NCBI GenBank assembly: GCA_964035015.1
Contig: OZ036016.1
Coordinates: 512,001 to 576,000, forward strand
DNA from: Corallium rubrum
Lineage: Eukaryota; Cnidaria; Anthozoa; Scleralcyonacea; Coralliidae
Reading direction: 5' to 3'
DNA length: 64,000 nucleotides
Under the pieces are notes generated by a model. The model did no database searches and was not told the origin of the DNA. It saw only the letters and a list, made by a program, of their open reading frames with translations. Below, piece by piece: positions 22,441 through 31,166 of this stretch. A program made the translations under genes and the position numbers. How positions within the stretch are numbered: the first letter of the stretch is position 1; every line of letters starts with the position of its first letter.

Positions 22441-23246
22441 CTAGGCCTTCCCTTCTTGATTCTTCTTCTTTCGATATTTTATTGGCCCTGCGAAATCTAC
22501 TCCTACGATCTCAAATGCTTCAGACCCTTCGGTGCGATCAGTTGGTAGTTTGCCTGGTGGAGGGGTGGCGAAAGCTTTGGCTTGAAACCGAGAGCATCCC
22601 TTGCAGGACTTGATGGTTTTGTTGGCCAGTCGTCTCAATCGAGGTACCCAGTATTGTTGCCTCACTTCCGTCATGGTAAGACCGATTCCTCCGTGCAAGG
22701 TTTTCAGATGTGCTTCCGTGATGAGCTTCTTGGTAAATGAATGAGAGTCTGGCAAGTAAATTGGATACTGTCCCTGGATCCTACCCCGACACTCGAGTAT
22801 ACCTTCGTTGTTAGGTTGGAGATTCAATTGCAGTCGATCTCTTTCGAACTGGTCTGAACCTTGCGAGCTCTGCTGCTGTGCACGTTTAACCCAAAATTGT
22901 ATTTGCATCTCGATCTCTTCAGTCGATAACGATTCCTTGACTCGCTTTTTCTTGGTTGTCCTGGCGTTTCTCGTAAATCTAGCTATCCAGGCACACACTC
23001 TCATCGTTTTCCAGAAGTGAAACTTCTCAAGGACGGCATCGAGCTCATCACTCACGACTTGGATCAGTGCGAAGATTTCTTTCACGACTTTTTCTTCAGC
23101 TCGGCTTTCCAGTGTAGTACTGGTTGTAATGTCTGGCGGTCAATGTTCACTGTCCGATAACCAGGCTGGTCCGTTCCACCATAAATCTTTCTGGGTCACC
23201 GTTCCACCTCTGCGTCCCAGATCGGCAGGATTCTCTCCAGTGTTGA
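22441..23246 (-). pseudogene. Bel/Pao linker, integrase zinc-binding domain and core start
   Basis: From about 23246 the minus strand reads NVNTGENPADLGRRG, a conserved Bel/Pao stretch after RNase H. It then meets a TGA at 23140-23142 where the neighbouring residues suggest Trp. It continues open from 23139 to a TAG at 22438. HLKTLHGGIGLTMTEVRQQY followed by CKGC is the H2C2 integrase zinc-binding domain. VGVDFAGP contains the first catalytic Asp. The TAG lies in GCCTAGGCCTAC, which looks like a 6 bp tandem duplication. Confidence 0.88.
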
Positions 23247-23248
23247 CG

Positions 23249-24631
23249 TTACGTCGGAATGCTGATTAATCTTCTGAACTCGATTTCCCACGAATTGCTT
23301 GTAGCTCCCATTTCCACGAATCCAATGAAGGCTACACTGCTATCAAGCCAGCATAGTTGTTGACTAACAGGGAACCCCTCAAGCGCATTCTTCACGTTGG
23401 TGATCAAATTAACAGCCATGTGACCAGAAACCAGCTCTAACCTTGGGATAGTTAGACCCTGTTTTGATAATCTTGCTTTTGCTGCAACCAACCCTTGACT
23501 TACTCCCGACGGCTGAAATACGACTGCATAGACTGCGGCAGCAACACCTTTTCCGCTCGCATCACCAAAGGAATGAAGATGAATATCGTCGATTTCTTCG
23601 CGATGGGCAGCTAAGCATCTGTTGGTCGTAGCGCTGATCGGTAAGCTTTCTTCCCACCGCATTAATCTTCGCGACAGTTCAAGAGAAAATTTGGCATCCC
23701 AGGCCAATTTGGCGTTGCAGGCATCACGATAAAGTAGCTTACCAGTAAGGGTAACAGGAGACACCAATCCCAGTGGATCGTAAATTCTCGCGACTTTTCC
23801 GAGAATCCCTCTCTTCGTTGGCTCGGCAGGAACAGATGGAAACTTGACCCCAATGCTGTCTTCTTCTTTGTTCCACGTAAGACCTAGCATGCTCGCTTCC
23901 TCCCCCTTGGGAACTCCCAGTTGCTGCTTCGCAAACGTCTCCGTCTCACCCTTGCTCATGTTGGCAGATGACTCGAGCTCTCGTACGTTCGAGTGCCATT
24001 TGTGCAAATCAAAGTTTGCGTTGGCAAAGATCTCAGTCGCTGTGGATTTAAGTCGTCTGGCTTCGTCTTCGTTTATTCCCCCACTAAGCAGGTCGTCGAC
24101 GTAAAGGCTCTTCTCAATTTCGTGAACAATTTTAGGGTAGACTGTTCGATAGTTCTCCAAATGATGTTGGATCACTCCTCCCAGCAAGAATGGCGATGGG
24201 GCCAGTCCGAATAAGGCCCGGGTGAAACGAAGAACTTCGATAGTCTTTGTTTGACAATCTTTGAACCAGTGGAACCTGAGTGCGTCCCGATCTTGCTCAC
24301 GGATTCTCACTTGTAGAAATGCCTGTTTAAGATCACCGGTAAGCGCCACTGGGTGGAAACGCGCCCTCACCAGCACGTTCCATAAATGATTTTGTAAGGG
24401 AGGTCCTGGATTTAGGCATTCGTTTAAGGATGTCGAGTTGTCACTGGCACGAGCGGATGCATCGTATACTATCCGTAGTTTGGTGTTTTCTGCAGCTTCT
24501 CTAACCACTGGCTTGTGGGGAATATAGAACTCTCGTTCCTGTACAGATTCTTGAGTACGTTCTACGATCCCTTCTTCAAGTTGATCCTTGATCACTTGGT
24601 CGTATTGTTGGAGCAGGTTTGACTTTTCCAA
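23249..24631 (-). pseudogene. Bel/Pao reverse transcriptase and RNase H region
   Basis: 460 open codons. RT motifs in order are LRIVYDASA, LTGDLKQAFLQV (first catalytic Asp), LFGLAPSPFLL and SLYVDDLLSG (catalytic YVDD). They are followed by the A17-type linker and HLHSFGDASGKGVAAAVYAV, the start of the RNase H-like region. The catalytic residues look intact. The frame is offset from the gag-protease frame (56 bp overlap) and is broken again near 23255, where the downstream segment continues in another frame. Confidence 0.92.
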
Positions 24632-26717
24632 CTTTTCTCACGAGGCTGTCGAGTCTTCGTAGACTTCCGGATTTGTTGTTGGGAAGGGTTGGATGGTTCC
24701 CTTTCCATGGGAGACCCGTCTCGTACCATCCCTCTGGGCTGCGTACCAGTTGCTCTTGGAACTCCTTGTAGATGGTATCTTGGTCGCCAGTTGGAGAATC
24801 TTCTAAACCAAGTACGTCGAGGCGACAAAGATTTTCAAGGTCTGCGGCAGCTGTCTGAGTAATGAACATCTCACTCAGATTGACCTCTTTCCCAGGCGAC
24901 ATTATCGTCCAGCCAAACTTGGTTTTCTCTGCGATGGGCTCACCCTGACGGCCAATTTTCGGTGCGTTTTCCGTCTTCAATTTCGCGTATTCGTTTGTCC
25001 CTAAAACTAGATGCACAGGCAACATTGCTTTCTCGTCGTTGTCGTTCATTTCCACTCCTTCTAGATGACTATACTTCGCAATCATTTCCGCGTATCTCGG
25101 GTTTTCCAAAACTAAAAGTTTGTCCTTGTCGACTTTGCTAGCTTCTACCTCGAGTGCAAAATCACCTTCGAGATTCTTCACGCGAATTCCGTAAATTTGA
25201 ACAACTTTCGTGACGGAACCTATCATCATTTCGATACGACGTTTCTCTGCCCTTTGAGGTTTCACCTTTATGCTATCAATCAATGCACTGGACGCATACG
25301 AACTACCTGCCCCAGTGTCTAGCAATGCACGACATTTAATCCCGTTAACTTCTACCAACACAACAGGATAGCAAACAGACCTCATTTCGTTACAAGAGGC
25401 TGTCAAAAGATGGTTACCACTTTGATCGCAAATGGACGTGTGGTGCTTACGTTGGCATTTCCGGCATGTAGAACGACTTTTGCAATCGGCAGCTCGATGT
25501 TGACTTCGCGTGCAGTTGAAACACAGCCGGTTTTTTGCAAGATGTTTTCTCCTATCGTCAGCAGTAACTACTTTATCACAATCGACAGATCTGTGGTTTT
25601 CACTATTACAGTAAACGCACACCCCGAATTGTTGAGGGTGATCGCGTGTCTGAAAATGGCGCGAAACCATTGGCGGCCTTTTCTTGTTTTCATCGTTCGA
25701 CTCAATAGGGTTAATATCTTTCCACTGCTTGAGTGCTTTCACCAATTGCGTAAAATCCCATACTTGCCACCCACTTTGGCCTCTGACAAGATCTGCTTTA
25801 ATTCCCTTAAGCTTATCAATGACGCATCGCACATTGCCTTTGACATCCTGAAGTTTACCCAACGTCTCCAAGGACTGGACATTAAACAATAGCGTTTTAT
25901 AAAATTCATGCACTTTAGAGGGCTGGGACCCAGTAATAGTTGGAAGATTCATAATAGTTTGGATATACGCATTTACGATTTCACTTTGTTTACCATATTC
26001 GCTTTTCAAAATGGTTTTGGCGCGCTCGTATCCTTCTATTGTAAAAGGCAAACCATCGATTTCAGTACGTATTTTCAGCTCGACCATTTCTTTTAAATAA
26101 GCAAATTTCGTGGTTGGTGCGAGGTCAGACTTATCAATCTCCGCCTCAAACTTGTTCCAGAATGGTAACCAATCGCTCACGTTCCCGCTAAATTTAGTGA
26201 TTTTGAGCTCTGGAAGTTTGGAATGAATTTGACTTTTATGCGGATTTGATTCATGAGCTTGACCTTTGGCATTTCGACTCTCATCAATTTTTCTCTCAAA
26301 CTCTAGCTTCAGCTCAAACTGTCGTTTCTCGAACAAGAACTGTTCCTCTCGTTCCTTCTCCTTCAAGGCATGCTCTTTCTCTCTTTCTTTACGACTATGG
26401 TTTGATCTTACCTCGCTGATGGTGTTTTGCAATACAGTGATCACCTCGTCTGTTGCGCCTAACTCTTGGTCTATTTCTTCGCCCCATGCTGCGATGTCCT
26501 CTGGTTTTTCATTGTTTTTGAACTTGTTCTGCTCCACTTGTCGTCTTAAACCGTCAACTTGTTCCAATACAGAGTGCAGTGCTTTGAGTTGTCGTTCCAT
26601 AGCAAGTACACTGGAACCATCACCAATAGCTTTTGTTTTATCCCGTGTAAATGTTAGTAGTTTCCGTTTCACTTCAAGATCTGCGTTCAGACCTTCTGCC
26701 TCGCCTCCCTCACTCAT
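24576..26717 (-). CDS. Bel/Pao gag-protease region
   Basis: 713 codons from an ATG at 26717, about 36 bp inside the 5' LTR boundary. An N-terminal coiled-coil region rich in E, K and R (about residues 80-150) is followed by the DUF1759 gag domain (about 165-345, beginning LPELKITKFSGNVSDW). Next come CCHC-type zinc knuckles (about 370-435: CVYCNSENHRSVDC, CFNCTRSQHRAADC and a third). An aspartic protease of DUF1758 type follows, with the active-site triad DTGAGSS near residue 470. The C-terminal end is abnormal: a run of four A in AGAAAAGTTGG appears one base too long, moving the RT out of frame. The element probably once encoded one gag-pol polyprotein. Programmed frameshifting is a less likely alternative. 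Confidence 0.9.
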   Translation of the reverse strand: MSEGGEAEGLNADLEVKRKLLTFTRDKTKAIGDGSSVLAMERQLKALHSVLEQVDGLRRQVEQNKFKNNEKPEDIAAWGEEIDQELGATDEVITVLQNTISEVRSNHSRKEREKEHALKEKEREEQFLFEKRQFELKLEFERKIDESRNAKGQAHESNPHKSQIHSKLPELKITKFSGNVSDWLPFWNKFEAEIDKSDLAPTTKFAYLKEMVELKIRTEIDGLPFTIEGYERAKTILKSEYGKQSEIVNAYIQTIMNLPTITGSQPSKVHEFYKTLLFNVQSLETLGKLQDVKGNVRCVIDKLKGIKADLVRGQSGWQVWDFTQLVKALKQWKDINPIESNDENKKRPPMVSRHFQTRDHPQQFGVCVYCNSENHRSVDCDKVVTADDRRKHLAKNRLCFNCTRSQHRAADCKSRSTCRKCQRKHHTSICDQSGNHLLTASCNEMRSVCYPVVLVEVNGIKCRALLDTGAGSSYASSALIDSIKVKPQRAEKRRIEMMIGSVTKVVQIYGIRVKNLEGDFALEVEASKVDKDKLLVLENPRYAEMIAKYSHLEGVEMNDNDEKAMLPVHLVLGTNEYAKLKTENAPKIGRQGEPIAEKTKFGWTIMSPGKEVNLSEMFITQTAAADLENLCRLDVLGLEDSPTGDQDTIYKEFQEQLVRSPEGWYETGLPWKGNHPTLPNNKSGSLRRLDSLVRKVGKVKPAPTIRPSDQGST

Positions 26718-26729
26718 ATCAGCTACGTA

Positions 26730-26752
26730 TCGTCGTCGGAGGTGCCACTTAG
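26730..26752 (-). promoter_or_regulatory. Probable tRNA primer-binding site
   Basis: On the minus strand the sequence after the 5' LTR end (CAACA) is CTAAG followed by TGGCACCTCCGACGA. TGG at the start is the expected complement of a tRNA CCA end. I cannot name the tRNA from memory alone. Confidence 0.5.
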
Positions 26753-27005
26753 TGTTGGAAATTTGTAGTCACAACACTATTCACAGATATAGTTTTAGTT
26801 CTCTTTCGTCATCATCACAATTCACAAAATAAAGTAGCTCACGTTTGGTTGAAGATACTCTGTCACACACTGGTACGGCTATCAACCATATACTAATTAC
26901 ATATTTTTATGGATTATATCTAATTATACCGATATTTCTGGCATGCAAGTGACGTCTCCATCCCTAATAGAATAGTCCTCATACATGTACTTAAAATATT
27001 TGACA
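26753..27005 (-). repeat. Bel/Pao 5' LTR
   Basis: 253 bp. It differs from the 3' LTR by one C/T and one G/C change. It would drive transcription on the minus strand. TGTCAAATATTTTAAG starts the LTR on that strand. Confidence 0.93.
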
Positions 27006-27849
27006 ATGCCAAATATCACTGATATTGAAAATAAATTGACCAGTCATTTGAATAACATTAGTAAATTAGCTTATCTTAAATTTTAATGAAGGTAAAACGG
27101 ATGCTATGCTTTCTGGCACACATAAGAATCTCTCTTTACAACAATATTCAATGAAAACAAAGTGAATGAATAATTTGTAATCCCAACAGTATAGATCAAT
27201 ACCGTCCTCGTTCTGCGAACAACGACAATCTACTCACTCACGATATATAGCTAGCATAGTATCCACTGCTTCGCAGTTGATACAAAAACAGAAAAGACAT
27301 ACAGCGGCAGAGGAAGTCAGAGGTAGTTTAAATTCTAACATAAGGTCATGTCCACACTAATCCATTTTCAAACGAAAACGGAGACTTCTTCGTATCGAAA
27401 ACGTATCAAACGTTTTCCGTTCACACTATCGTTTTCGAATCGTTTTCGCCGTTTAGTAAAACGCTAAAAAGATCTACTATTTTAGACTTCCACGAGTGGC
27501 AAAAATTATCATTAAACATTATATTCGGCTTAACACAGTAGCATGAATAATAAAATATTCAAAAACCAAACTGTAACTTGTAGTAGGTACTTGGTGAGGT
27601 AAATTCGCAACATTTGATTAAAAAACTGCGTTTCAGCAGGATGGAGTTTCGCTTTCTCCTTGAAAAGAGTATCATATTACAAGAATATTATCGTGAAATC
27701 AAACGGTATTCCAAGAAGACCAATTTTGTAATTTTCTGTTTGCAAACAGATGTAATGTACGCTATGTAATGTTCAATCCTAAACACAAAGAACAAGACGT
27801 ATACGACACTGACTTGAGCTCGTCACAGGGTCTTTGAAGATATGGGATA

Positions 27850-28103
27850 TTGTTTGCTTCGCTTCGCTTCGCTTCGCTTCGCTTCGCTGTGCCTTACTTT
27901 GCTATGCTTTGCTTCGCTTCGCTTTGCTGTGCTTTGCTGTGATGTGCTGTGCTTTGCTGTGCTGTGCTTTGCTATGCTTCGCTTCGCTGTGCGTTGCTTT
28001 GCTTTGCTTTGCTTTACTTCGCTGTGCTTTACTTTGCTGTGCTTCGCTGTGCTTCGCTGTGCTTCGCTTTACTTTGCTGTGCTGTGCTTTGCCTTGCTTT
28101 ACC
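27850..28103 (+). repeat. Pentanucleotide tract of U4
   Basis: About 250 bp of GCTTC, GCTGT and GCTTT pentamers, opening with six GCTTC repeats. Open frames of up to 171 codons on both strands are artefacts. U4's tract has a different pentamer mix from U5's nearly pure TTTGC. Confidence 0.9.
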
Positions 28104-28375
28104 ATACAGAATACAGACGCAACAATTATCAGTTCAGTGGTCAAAAGCAACATTGCCAGAACTGTCCATTCCTTTTATATTTAGAAATAATCTTAGATAA
28201 TAACCACATTCAAAAATTATTTATCTCTATCAGTGACAGTGACCACATTAACCTTTTCAATCGCTTTGTTATTGTGGGACAACTTGATCTTTTTACTTTG
28301 TCTAACGTCAGACGATTTTACTCGTCAAGGAGAGACGTCTCGGAAAGGCATGCATGAAAGACTAACGTCTTGATA

Positions 28376-28590
28376 TTACTTCGTCTGAGTTTAACACAAA
28401 TTATCTACTTACATTCTGGAAACACAGATCTCATAGAAGCTGTTCCGTCCGGAGTGGACAAAATGTCAAAACCTAATGCTGTTCCGATGAATCGTGTTAA
28501 GTTCAGCTCACCAGAGTCTGCGGAGAAACTTCAGTATGTATATCTCAATAATTATCATCCAAATGCTCAAATACAGAACCTGCGTCCTTG
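28376..28590 (+). other. Conserved short open frame in the units (possible exon remnant)
   Basis: Each unit has a homologous stretch (U1 about 2606-2800, U2 14551-14745, U3 19547-19733, U4 28391-28590, U5 35452-35645) starting after a pyrimidine-rich ACAG. It is open for about 50 codons in U3 and U4: EAVPSGVDKMSKSNAVPMNR, then VKFSSP, then SAEKLQYVYLNNYHPNAQ. Substitutions between copies are few, and length is kept within the frame until the end. I do not recognise the protein. It may be an exon of a gene captured in the ancestral unit, or coincidence in young copies. Confidence 0.3.
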
Positions 28591-29484
28591 ACGAGCAGAA
28601 GAAACTGATAAGCTATGGTATCGTGTGTCGAGCATACGTAACAAAAACTGACCAATAGCTGCATGTTATTACAAGTACATTATGAAATATAATCCTCATG
28701 TATATGATGTAGTCGGGAGTTTCCCGAGCTAAGTAGGGACTTTCCCTCGAATTTTTAGCTAAGCTTGCAAAGGCTTGGAAAATGAATAAGACAAAATAAT
28801 AATGCTATATTATGTTTTCCCATACTAGTAAAAGAAAATACAGGCAAAATGTTCAGAATTAGAAGCGACTGGTAAGAGGAAAAGGGAGAGACATTGCACA
28901 CATCTCGACAGGTTTTAGTTATTAGCCAATAGCAACACGTCAAGGTAACCAAGGTGATGACGGCATGTGAGAGAATATCGAGTGACAGAATATAACTTTA
29001 TCTTTTTACTCTAACGCAAGACAATTTTTCCCGTCAAGGGGAGATGTGTCGAAAAGCTGCGCACATTGCTGATAACAAAAGGACTTAAACGCGCAGTTTG
29101 GTTAGCGTTTACTAGCTTTGCTTATCCGGTTTCGATCACATGCACAGCTTGGCATCACGTCCACATTCCATTCTCAAGAGCGCGTGCGTAGCTCATTTAA
29201 ATATAATTGCGTCTCATAGAGAACACAATACACAATACTCAGTGCGTATCTTAGGCAATAGAATCAAGCAAGAAGCATTTCTCGTACCCATGCTATGGTC
29301 GTTTATTTTAAAATAGTTTTCAAACTTTTTACAGGCAGCTCCATCTAAGCACTATTTCCCGACAAAAATGCAAGCTCTTTGCTTGTTCAAATTTTCAATT
29401 GAGGGAATATTGGGATTTTGATCACTGCTGATATTGATTATTTTCATAGCACGTTCGTGGAAAAGAGCTAGCCTATAGTGTTAT

Positions 29485-29703
29485 TAGTTTAAGTGAGGTT
29501 GAGATTAATCAATCCACAGTAAGTAAAGGTACAATCATGGTTTGATAAATAGTTTTAGCAGAGTGATTATTAAGGGATCGTCTGATCTTGAGTATAGTCG
29601 AAGACGACCCACCACTTTTTTGTAATTGTACAATCAAAATTAAAATTTAGGTTGAGAGATGGATCAATTTCGATCCCCAAATACTTATACTTCGATTTTA
29701 GCA
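29485..29703 (-). pseudogene. LINE reverse-transcriptase remnant in U5
   Basis: Third copy of the non-LTR RT C-terminal fragment (YLGIEIDPSLN-like on the minus strand). It ends near 29703 where U5 switches to the U1-type sequence. Confidence 0.6.
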
Positions 29704-30144
29704 TTGCCATTGGGGAGTCAGACATTCGTGGTTTTGAAAACACTTGGGTGGAAACACTCGCCCTGCGGAATCTCTGTTTCCACTGTAATTTTTCGGTTCC
29801 CCAAACTTCCTCTCATGTTTCTATAATTCTATAGAAACACGGAAAACGTTTTCTGAGAAAAAAAAAGATTAAAGCGTATAAATGCCTTATATTACGTGGC
29901 GTAATTGTTGACATATTGGGTCGTTCCAGAAAAGATCCATACCCCCACCCCACACCCCCAGAGGAAATGTCAAACGGGTCCCCTCTAGCCTGCGTGCAGT
30001 CCCAGACTTCCAAAGGAAGTGAGGGACTGCGCAACTTCGAACGAAAGCTTGCTACGCGCCTTTCCAGGTTTTGAGGAAAATAATTTATGCAATGTTATTA
30101 TGTCGCAAATTATGCAAGCGCGCTCGAATGACAAATTAAAAAAA

Positions 30145-31163
30145 ATGGCGATGAATACCGAAGGAGTGTTGGATGAGGCAAAGTTTTCTAAAGCTATTTC
30201 GGCTAAGTCTCTGATTTTCCAGGCTATTCCAATCATTGCCGATGTCTTCAATGACCAACCGATTGGCACAAGCACCGTTCTTGTGATATCGCCTTTATTA
30301 TCACTTATGAGAGATCAAGTGAGGCATGTAAATGATTCCTTTGGAATATCTGCAGCCGCAATATTCGATGGCCAGGACGAAGAGATTTTAAAGAGCGTCG
30401 AAGAAGGTGTTTATAATATAGTCTATGCCACTCCAGAAGCATTCATGGGGAAGAAACGTTGGAGGAGGCTTGCTAGCTCTCAAACATTTCGCGAAGACTG
30501 TATTGCAGTTGTCGTTGACGAAGCTCATTGTTTAGTACATTGGTAAGAATTATTTTATAGTGAATAGTCATAATTTGAAATTAAGGTTTTTGTTAAATTC
30601 AAGTCTAGTTTACCATGCAAACATGAAACATTGAAAATTTTGCTAGACGTTTTATACAAACATATACATGTATTGTGGCCTTAATATTTGTTTAGGGTCC
30701 AGGCAGTTATTCAAGATTTACAATAACTCAGACTGGAAGCATACAGTACTACATTAATAGTAATGACATATTAGATCAGAATGGTCAGCCACACTTTAAC
30801 TAATATTTGTAAAAATTATTTCAACCTTGTACCAAATTTACTAAAATATGGACTTGGGTTAGTACTGGAATTACCGAGTTTATTATTATTATATATGTAC
30901 CCAGGCCTACTTACAGGTATATTATATTACTTACTACTCACTAATATTTTGATTATATACTCTAGGGGACAGTCTACTCATCAGGGAGGTCCATTTAGAA
31001 AATGGTATACAAATCTTGTGGAACTGAAGTCCTTACTCCATTCCTCAACTCGATATGCAGTTTTTACAGCAACTGCCACTAAAGCCACCAAGAATGTTAT
31101 TTACCAAATGTTGAATTTAAATGCATTCAGTACATTTGCAATTGAAAAACCACCTTTCCTCCC
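30145..31163 (+). pseudogene. RecQ-like helicase 5' half, left arm, lacking Walker A
   Basis: Exon 1 (30145-30542) and the start of exon 2 (30966-31163) duplicate the right-arm gene. An in-frame deletion of about 108 bp relative to the right arm removes the segment that holds the Walker A motif (HTGYGK), although KSLIFQAIP remains. Motif Ia (VLVISPLLSLMRDQV) and the DEAH box (VVVDEAHCLVHW) are intact. The frame stays open, so it looks like a gene but could not bind ATP normally. Exon 2 holds VFTATATKATKN (motif III) and stops where the arm ends. Confidence 0.85.
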
Positions 31164-31166
31164 AAT

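Larger units (their letters stand above)
21085..27009 (-). mobile_element. Bel/Pao LTR retrotransposon with 4-bp TSD
   Basis: The element spans 21089-27005 (5917 bp), with 253 bp LTRs at both ends (TG...CA) flanked by ATGC at 21085-21088 and 27006-27009. U3 at 18329-18332 has a single ATGC, the empty site. The coding order on the minus strand is gag-like DUF1759, zinc knuckles, aspartic protease, RT, RNase H-like region, integrase, DUF5641-like tail. That is the Bel/Pao order. The LTRs differ at only two positions by eye, yet pol has two frame breaks and two in-frame stops, so this copy cannot make a full polyprotein. There is no envelope gene. Confidence 0.95.
20658..29484. repeat. Unit copy U4, interrupted by a Bel/Pao element
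   Basis: About 2.9 kb of unit sequence (20658-21088 and 27006-29484) split by the LTR retrotransposon. It starts with the same TAGTTTAAGTGAGG as U3 and U5 and ends GAGCTAGCCTATAGTGTTAT directly before U5. It is closest to U3 in its left half. Confidence 0.85.

Noticed and set aside
27834..28357. Cys/Leu/Phe-rich frames that look like membrane proteins
   Set aside because: They are TTTGC/GCTTC pentamer tracts. The same artefact appears in all five units.
30019..30546. Active helicase gene in the left arm of element 3
   Set aside because: The frame is open but lacks the Walker A loop, and the gene ends at the arm boundary after part of exon 2.
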